From Carposina sasakii (lineage: Eukaryota; Arthropoda; Insecta; Lepidoptera; Carposinidae), in assembly GCA_014607495.2 (NCBI GenBank), contig CP053153.1, positions 4,836,001 through 4,900,000 of the forward strand: a stretch of 64,000 nt of DNA. Reading direction: 5' to 3'. Positions 57,330 to 64,000 of the stretch are shown one piece after another. The translations under genes were made by a program, and so were the position numbers. A model generated the notes under the pieces. It saw only the letters and a list, made by a program, of their open reading frames with translations, was not told the DNA's origin and searched no databases. Each line of letters starts with the position of its first letter. Position 1 is the stretch's first letter.

Positions 57330-57850
57330 TACATGTACAAACGGCTTTATGAAAGAGATCTCACAGACCCATTTAGTTAGATGCATCTCTCCTTCCTTCC
57401 TTCCTCGTCTTCTCCTATCCATCCTTCTTCTTCTCTCGCGAACTGGCAGGCGGCAGTGGCAGCTCAAGTGGCCGGGCGCACTCTGGTAATACCAGGGGTC
57501 GACTAGCCCGGCCCGCGTCCGGGGGGACGCGGCCCCGCCCAGTCGTATCTTTCCCTTCACAGCAGGGATATTTTTAGATGGGGGTTCACATTTAATATAG
57601 AGAAATATAGATTGCCTATGCAATCTTCATAGGTGGGAGTGCACTGCACCAGCGCTCCTTAGGACAAGCCGCCTCTGCTTTACAGATGGGTCACTCTCTG
57701 ACCTACGTGGCCCCTTTAAGGCCACGCAAAATACCGGCGCGTTGTTGGGCGCCGAGAATTTTGCCCGGGCACGGGGGTTTCCCCCGGGCACGGGGGTTTG
57801 CCCCAACCCACGTCCCTCAGGACATAGACACAAGTACAAAAACTATGAAG
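57330..57850 (-). mobile_element. GC-rich retroelement fragment in P450 intron 6
   Basis: A sharply GC-rich island in AT-rich intron. The minus-strand frame 57623-57327 contains GLVDPWYYQSAPGHLSCHCR and an Arg-rich run, and a second frame covers 57839-57627. It resembles the 5' part of lepidopteran LINEs as I remember them, but the family assignment is tentative. Confidence 0.45.
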
Positions 57851-59208
57851 GTCAAAGAAACGGTATAATTTTCTGATTTCGCAGCTCTAGACGGATACAA
57901 AGACAAACGATTTCTTGACTATCTAATCGAGTTCTCGGGGGCGGGAGATAAGGTTGGATACACTGACGTGGAACTAAGGGAGGAGACGTTAACCCTGACA
58001 GCGGCTGCAACGGATACCTCGAGTGTTGCCATGGGGTACACGCTTAAACTGATGGCCAAATACCCTGAGGTACAGGAGAAGGTGTATCAAGAGTAAGAAA
58101 ACATGCATTTAAGAGACATTTGCTGATGATGATTTTTAGAGCGTTTATAAAATATGGACGGAAATTAAGACGACCAGACGATCTTTTACTTAATGTCAAT
58201 GGCAAATCGAAGAACAAGCCTTATTACAAAACGGCTCCCCATTTTAAATTATAATTGGGTTTTTTAGGAAGACAGTTTAATGGCTCTAGCTTAATCTGCT
58301 TAATTTAGGTTATGTTAGAACTGTTAAAATAACAACGCACGCGGCGAGCGAGCAAAGCGAGCTTGCCTCTATCTATATAGATCGGGTGAAAAGCATATTA
58401 ATTTTTATCAGGCCATTTAGTAATGCATAAAAAATATATGTCATTTCAAAATTGATTTCAGGCTACAAGAAGTATTTGGCAACTCTGATCGTCCGATACA
58501 AAACGAGGATTTACCAAAATTAAAATACTTGGAGCGAGTGATCAGAGAGTCGATACGTCTATTCACTCCTGTGCCCTTCGTCATTAGAAAAGTTGAACAA
58601 GAAATTACACTTCGTAAGTTAAAGTAACTTTTTCTAATATTATAATGAGAATAGATATTTGTACTCGTATGTTCGTTAGATTTTAACGCAAAAACTACTG
58701 AACTGTTTTGATGAAACTTGGCGGTTATGTAGCTTATACCTACTCGTACATACATCAGGATAACATAACACATAGTGTACTCAGCTGAAGCCGCGAGCAT
58801 CATAATCATCCGCAAATAAGTATTATGAAAACCACTCTAGTTTTAAATGAGGCAGGCTTAATTTATAATTCACAATAATTTCAAGTCCAAACTTATACCA
58901 CATTCATTGGAAGTGGCCAATGTTGTTTCTAGTCGATTATTTATATCATTTCTACAGCATCAGGCCGAGTCCTTCCTGCTGGTTGTGGCGTCGTCGTATC
59001 CCTTTATGGGCTGAATCGAGACCCCAAGTACTGGGGTCCCGAAGCACAGCACTACAACCCTGACAGGTTCCTTCCAGAAAGACTCAGTCCTCATCACGGC
59101 GCCAGCTTTATCCCTTTCTCAACCGGACCCCGAGGCTGCCCAGGTTGGTATTCCTCTAGGTTCTTAAGATATTTTAACTATATTGATGATTGATTGTACA
59201 ATTGTCTC

Positions 59209-59352
59209 AGCCCCCCTAGCATGACCACGAATCATGGATATCGTATCGTCTCTACACAAAATTCAACATGGCGACGGCTATATTTATCGTATTTTGACAG
59301 ACTAAATGTCGATAAATTGTTTTATCATATCGTGTTTCGCAGGTCATGCTAC
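59209..59352. mobile_element. MITE family E, best copy
   Basis: Ends CCCCCCTAGCATGACCACG and CGTGTTTCGCAGGTCATGCT; interior ATATTTATCGTATTTTGACA. In intron 9 of the second P450. Confidence 0.65.
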
Positions 59353-59457
59353 TTGTGCAGGTGTTACTATTCGGTAGTGCAGCCAACTAGAGCCCGCTTA
59401 CCACTTTAATAGCTTAACTGTAAATGGGGTTGATAATGCAATTATCTATCGTTAAAC

Positions 59458-59832
59458 AGGGTGATTTTTGGTCGTCATCGTTCCCGAAAACTACGGAATC
59501 TCCTTATCATCACGATCATTTTTCTCCATGTAAGTATACCTGCGAAGTATCTGGTTTCCAAAATATTAAGTTCCAAGGTTGAGTAAATAGACAGCGTTTT
59601 TCTACATAAATGCACATTGACGCGTGTAGCAAGATTTTTTCACGACAAATAATTAATATCTGTCTATGAAAAAACTATAATAAACAATAGACACTATAAA
59701 TTACGCCAGATCAAGCAATTAAATTTAAAAAAAAAATTACATCTTTTCTCAACATTTTTTGCCATAAACTTACTTTATTTGATGTATAGAGTACGTACCC
59801 TTCGTTAAGGGTGGCTACGAAAAAACATCCTG
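59458..59832. mobile_element. MITE family F, copy 2
   Basis: CAGGGTGATTTTTGGTCGTC at the left, GAAAAAACATCCTG at the right; interior CATCACGATCATTTTTCTCC and ATAATTAATATCTGTCTATG shared with 37491-37830. Confidence 0.7.
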
Positions 59833-60319
59833 TATTTAAGAACAAACCTTTAATGATCTGATGATGATAATTTGGTAAGCGTAAGGATGAAATCAGCTTT
59901 GTTTTAGGAGTGTAAAAATGTACTTCACCTAGAGGAAAAATCTGTCTTATTCCTATAAAGAAAATTTATTTTCTTTCAGGTTACCAGTACGCGTTTATGT
60001 CAATAAAGTCGGCATTGTCATCTATACTCCGGAGATACAAGGTGGTGGGGGAAAAGGAAAGTGGACCCATCCCCTATATCAGGGTTAAGTTGGACGTCAT
60101 GATGAAGGCAGTTGACGAATATGAAATCACTTTGTATAAGAGGGAATGACTTGATCCTATCGGTAAATCGTCTCTCTCATATTGTCATAATCTTAACAAT
60201 ACTCGTAGCATAGCAACCAATATAAACTCTCTGAGTGATCTAAAAAGATGAGGCTAGGCCTAGTTGTTTGGAGAAAGGTTCTAATCCCAACTCGATCCTC
60301 AAGAATTTATTGCAAACTA

Positions 60320-60530
60320 GTGGACGCCCGCGACTCCGTCCGCGTGGACTGCCGAAAAAACAATATATAGAAATTATACGGGATAAAAACATTTTTCCGG
60401 GATAAAAAGTAGCCTATATGTTAAGTGGGACCTGTCATAATATATTCCTGAAAACTGCATCGAGATCGGTTCAGCCGTTTCTGAGATTAGCGTGCACAAA
60501 CGCACAGATAAAAATTCCAAAATAGGTTCT
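60320..60530 (+). repeat. 'TAGTGGACGCCC' family repeat (copy 4)
   Basis: TAGTGGACGCCCGCGACTCC, GTCCGCGTGGACTGCCG, TCCGGGATAAAAAGTAGCCT, TTCTGAGATTAGCGTGCAC in order. Confidence 0.8.
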
Positions 60531-60533
60531 ATT

Positions 60534-61385
60534 GCGTTGATAAAGTTCTCGTATAATATTTTTTCTCATATATCTTCCATGTACAGACAGCGATCCGTTA
60601 CATTTTTATTATATGTATAGATGTATAGAACAGGACCGTCACCATCCGATGGCTCAGGGAGGGGGGGGGGGGCATGTTGATACGAATAATAAGAAAAATA
60701 TAAAAAGAAGCATACGGAACAGTAGAGATGGAATTGAAGACTTTGGTCGCTTTACATTTGGCAACTCCCTGTCCCCCCCCCTCCCCTTTTGGTGACACCG
60801 ATGTGGGATATAAAATCTTATCTTGCTTTATCGTAGATAAATATTGGGAATAGACCCTTAAGAATTTTATTGCTGTTGTTAGTACATAAGTGTTATGAGT
60901 TTGACTATTTAATTGTTAAATAACATCCTACTAATCGGAAATAAAGTCTTGTTCAAATTAACCTTCAAGTTTCATTGTAAACTAAACATTTGACCTTTCT
61001 TCAGCATAATTGCAGAATTTGTGCAGTTTACAATTTCAGGAACATTATAATCAATTTTGCTGTCTCCAAAGTTTTAACGATACGCTTTTAGCCCGTAATT
61101 TCTTTATTATCAAATTCCATGCTTTGCCTTGAGCTGTGTAGTTTCAAGTTTGAATTTTAAACAAAGTAATTTATGTAAATTACTGGAAAGTTTTGTTTAT
61201 GATTTGTAATTTATGCAATTTTAATAAAATATGGTTAGCGACAGGTATCATTTAGTAATATTTTATGCCAAATGAAAAATGAAAGTTAAAGGTTTAGATT
61301 AATGATTAGTCTTCGCTCCGCTCTGCGAATCATTATTCTAAGGTTGAAGGTTAAAAAAATGTTTATTATGTGACTTTATTTATTA
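60534..61385. other. Spacer downstream of the second P450
   Basis: No gene. A run of G's (60660-60672) and a run of C's (60772-60783) bracket 100 bp. A possible poly(A) signal AATAAA with a GT-rich follow-up is at 60940. Short inverted GCGAATCATTATTCTAAG-like motifs near 61295-61345 match others at 51615-51860. Confidence 0.4.
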
Positions 61386-61387
61386 CT

Positions 61388-61610
61388 AGTGGACGCCCGC
61401 GACTCCGTCCGCGTGGACTACAGAAAAAACAAAATGTCGAAATTATCCGGGATAAAAACATTTTCCCGGGATAAAAAGTAGCCTACATGTTAAGTGGGAC
61501 CTGTCACAATATATTCGTGAAAACTGCATCAAAATCGGTACAGCCGTTTCTGAGATTAGCGTGCACAAACGCACAGACAAACAGACAAATCGACAAACAG
61601 ACAAAAATTT
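61388..61610 (+). repeat. 'TAGTGGACGCCC' family repeat (copy 5)
   Basis: TAGTGGACGCCCGCGACTCC through CCCGGGATAAAAAGTAGCCT to ACAGACAAACAGACAAATCG; close to copy 4 in sequence. Confidence 0.85.
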
Positions 61611-62695
61611 CAAAAATCAACTATTGCGTTGATAAAGGTCTCCTATAATAATATATCTTCCATTTCACCGTTACAAAACATTGTTTTAACGAAGGGTACG
61701 TATTCTATACTATTGCGTTGAAAAAAATTTTTAAAGGTGCAATTTTAGTTCTCATATATCCTCTTCCATTTTGTACACTTTGGACTGCGACCCGCTTCCA
61801 TGGAGAAAAATACATTTTTATTATATGTTTAGGTTTAAGTGTGGCAGTCAAAATGGACCTCTATTTGTTATTTAAAATATAACTAACTTTCTCTTATATT
61901 ATAATGTAAAGTGCACAAGGAAATGCCGTAAAGAACTAGGTTAGGCAAGCAAGTTAAATTAAAGTTCCACAAGTATTATTAGTGTTCTTGAGCTAACAAC
62001 ACTTGGAACAAAGTTTTCTCGTGTAAACGTGAGTTTATGCAAAGGAAAGCATTAATGAAGGACTCCAGCTGATGGGCGTGGCTACTAAGGCACGGAAAGT
62101 GAAATTATAAATGCAAAAATATGTATATTTGTAAGTACTACTTTGTTGGTATGTGCCCGTTAGCGGAAGGTGTAATGTACTTGGATGTTTATTATTCTTT
62201 AACGCAAAATCCACTGAACGGATTTTGATGTAACTTGGCAGTAATATGACATCAGAATAATAAGGCTACAATTTACCATATCGCGGACCAATTTGCTTGC
62301 ATTAGTTAGTTTATAATACACTAGCGACCCGCCCCGGTTTCGCATGGGTGCAATGCTGATACTATACATTTATAAAGCTTCCTTTTGAATCACTCTATCT
62401 ATTAAAAAAACCCCATTACAATCCGTTCCCTAGTTGGAAAGATCTAAGCATACATAAGGACGGACACACAGCAAGCGACTTTATTTTATAATATGTAGTG
62501 ATCAGATTAGGTACCAGATAACATTTCCGTGCATTTTGAAAGCGTCGACAAGGAACTCAAGGGCGTTCTTTCAGGCGACGAGCTAGCATCGTAACATCTT
62601 ACCCCGCTATGCAAAACGGTGTCGTAAGGATCTTCTTCGTGTTCCTGTAAATTATAGCTACCCTATTTTGGAAACATAGCCGGTTTTACATTTAA
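61611..62695. other. Spacer without recognisable genes
   Basis: AT-rich. A dispersed repeat piece at 62326-62510 (CGACCCGCCCCGGTTTCGCA) resembles sequence at 13960-14030. Confidence 0.4.
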
Positions 62696-62945
62696 CATAA
62701 CATAATAATGACGCCTTTATCTCTTACGAGGTAGGCAGAGCATCAAGAGCCGATAGAACCATATGGTGCCACTTCTGACCAATTTTGAGGGTATAGTTGA
62801 GATGTATAAGTTCGGTTAGTAGTAACAGGTGGTCAGCCCATCGCCTATAAAAAAAACCAAGACCGTCTTGTCCCTCTACTGACTTGGACAGTACCTATGC
62901 CCGGGAAGAGAAGCAGCTTTTTTTTTTCACTCCCAGAGCAGCATA
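62696..62945 (+). repeat. Interspersed repeat family G, copy 4
   Basis: ACGCCTTTATCTCTTACGAG, GCCGATAGAACCATATGGTG, ATGCCCGGGAAGAGAAGCAG in the family order. Confidence 0.75.
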
Positions 62946-63199
62946 GAAGTTACATTTAAAACAAAAAAAAGTTGAAAAGATTAGACAGTAAAATATATAA
63001 CTATCTAAAACTTCAAAAAAAAATCGAGATGGCCTAAAAATATCAAAGTCGCCTGTAATGCATTTACTGGTTGAGTTTCTTTTCACAAAAAGCCTCGATG
63101 TCTCACTATTACTCGGCTATAAATCACTGGTGATGGTTGAACGTAAACTGTGCTGTGACGTAGCTACGTTACGTAGGGTTAGCTTATTATCTTTCTGAA

Positions 63200-63345
63200 T
63201 AGAGCAGTGCCGCGTGGGCGGGCGCGCGACTCGCACGACTCCCGTACCCATCGCTACAGATCTTCACGACAACTATGACTTGACATGCAATTTCACCGGA
63301 AAATACAGTGTTTTTATTCATAAAAACACAAATGAAAAACGCAAG
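63200..63345 (+). promoter_or_regulatory. Likely promoter and 5' UTR exon of the TTLL-like gene
   Basis: A GC-richer patch (GTGGGCGGGCGCGCGACTCG) precedes a non-coding exon ending GCAAG at 63345 with donor GTGAGT; the next exon starts at 63548 after TTTCAG. No TATA box is evident. An upstream ATG at 63332 would open a short frame across the junction that overlaps the main ATG in another frame. Confidence 0.5.
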
Positions 63346-63568
63346 GTGAGTGCGAGTTTGCTTCAGGAATGTAGGTAAGTAAGGCGTTTACGGTACCTAC
63401 TAACATAAATAAAGTAACAAACGACAACAGCTGATCATATCAGACAAGGCTTAGGCCACAACTGAAATATCGCACCATAAGTCAGTGTCGTATTTCCTAA
63501 GGTTCTTTAGTATTGCAGATTTACAATTTGTTATTTTTGCATTTCAGGGCATTTTTCATTCATAAGCC

Positions 63569-63936
63569 ATGGGGGAAATCTACGATAACGATGAACCATT
63601 TATATATAGACTGAACGATAACGGAACAGGGCCTAGTCTTCTAATTAAGGTACTTTACTACTGCCTATACGTCATTTATGCTTATCAATCAAGAACGAAA
63701 CGTAAATATTTTGAGCGTTGGCGCCCAACATGGGGCTAGGCACTCCATCTTTATTTTTATAATTTTCACAGTAAAAAGATCCTGCATAGATATTATTATA
63801 GTAACTCCTTCAGGTGTGTGCGGAGCGTGGTTGGCGAATGTATCAAGGATATGGAGGAGAATCAGACAAGTGGAACCTGTGGTGGAGATCCAGCGCCTTT
63901 CCTGCTGGTTGCTATAAGACCCTCAATGGTTGGCAG
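63569..63936 (+). CDS. Tubulin-tyrosine-ligase-like (TTLL) protein, N-terminal exons only
   Basis: Coding exons 63569-63649 and 63814-63936 give 68 residues in phase; the gene continues beyond 64000. After MGEIYDNDEPFIYRLND the product reads LLIKVCAERGWRMYQ, then DKWNLWWRSSAF and LNGWQ. This matches the opening of the TTL/TTLL catalytic domain (hxxERGW, then WNLxWR, then WQ before RxNHFP). TTLLs ligate Glu, Gly or Tyr to tubulin tails; which activity applies cannot be told from this part, though a TTLL2-like member fits best from memory. The donor after TGGCAG is GTCTGT, weaker than average. The start is the first ATG in frame after the acceptor at 63547. Confidence 0.78.
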
Positions 63937-64000
63937 GTCTGTGAAACTACAGAATAAGTTGTACGTACAGAAGATTTCAACCCACTTTCTAACACAATAA

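Larger units (their letters stand above)
52920..60149 (+). pseudogene. Second CYP4-clan P450 (CYP340-like), frameshifted in exon 1, otherwise intact
   Basis: Exons 52920-53077, 53769-53864, 54657-54767, 55368-55550, 56245-56441, 56629-56695, 57885-58092, 58462-58613, 58958-59143, 59980-60149. Junctions and phases match the first P450 exon for exon. Key motifs are intact: anchor-following RRRRLYELAS-like segment, I-helix ATDTSS, ExxR as ESIR, PERL, haem loop FSTGPRGCPG. Exon 1 is one base longer than its partner, between 52938 and 52944. The annotated-position ATG (52920) therefore reads into TAG after 17 codons (stop at 52971-52973). The frame that continues into exon 2 has no ATG after its own upstream TGA. 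Without the extra base the product would be 508 residues. It is either a very young pseudogene, an allele, or a base-call error. Confidence 0.85.

Overview
The window looks like AT-rich genomic DNA of a moth or butterfly. Genes are split into many short exons with GT-AG introns. The P450 paralogues are of a lepidopteran CYP4-clan (CYP340-like) type. Introns and spacers are full of small inverted-repeat elements, tRNA-derived SINE-like sequence and LINE 3' fragments. I saw nothing bacterial or viral. All gene calls come from translating exons by eye and comparing with remembered families; no database search was run.

Layout. (1) 1302-22655, plus strand: a complete 22-exon gene for the Rho/Rac GAP Vilse (CrossGAP; ARHGAP39 in vertebrates), WW-WW-MyTH4-RhoGAP, about 1049 residues. 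Its introns hold a 2.5-kb pogo-like DNA transposon (2427-4929), a SINE, several MITEs and LINE tails. Two exon-intron junctions are embedded in tandem arrays: the acceptor of the first MyTH4 exon (17417-18090) and the donor of the penultimate RhoGAP exon (20708-21837). (2) 22656-30000: gene-poor spacer with a 1.3-kb inverted-repeat-bounded block and nested MITEs. (3) 30083-32253: a gustatory-receptor gene whose last exon I cannot find. (4) 34873-49914: an intact 10-exon P450 of 512 residues. (5) 52920-60149: a tandem P450 paralogue with identical exon structure and a one-base frameshift in its membrane anchor. (6) 63569-63936: the first coding exons of a tubulin-tyrosine-ligase-like gene that runs off the window.

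The genes do not form a pathway. The two P450s are a local tandem duplication, usual for detoxification families. Vilse acts in Slit/Robo and Rac signalling. The strongest unusual signal is the pair of splice-site arrays in vilse. One carries 13 identical 84-bp units, each holding an exon end, a GTGAGT donor and the first intron bases, all in frame. The other carries repeated branch-point-plus-acceptor modules ending exactly at the real exon. Either could be a natural splice-tuning minisatellite, neutral satellite growth or, for copy number, partly an assembly effect.
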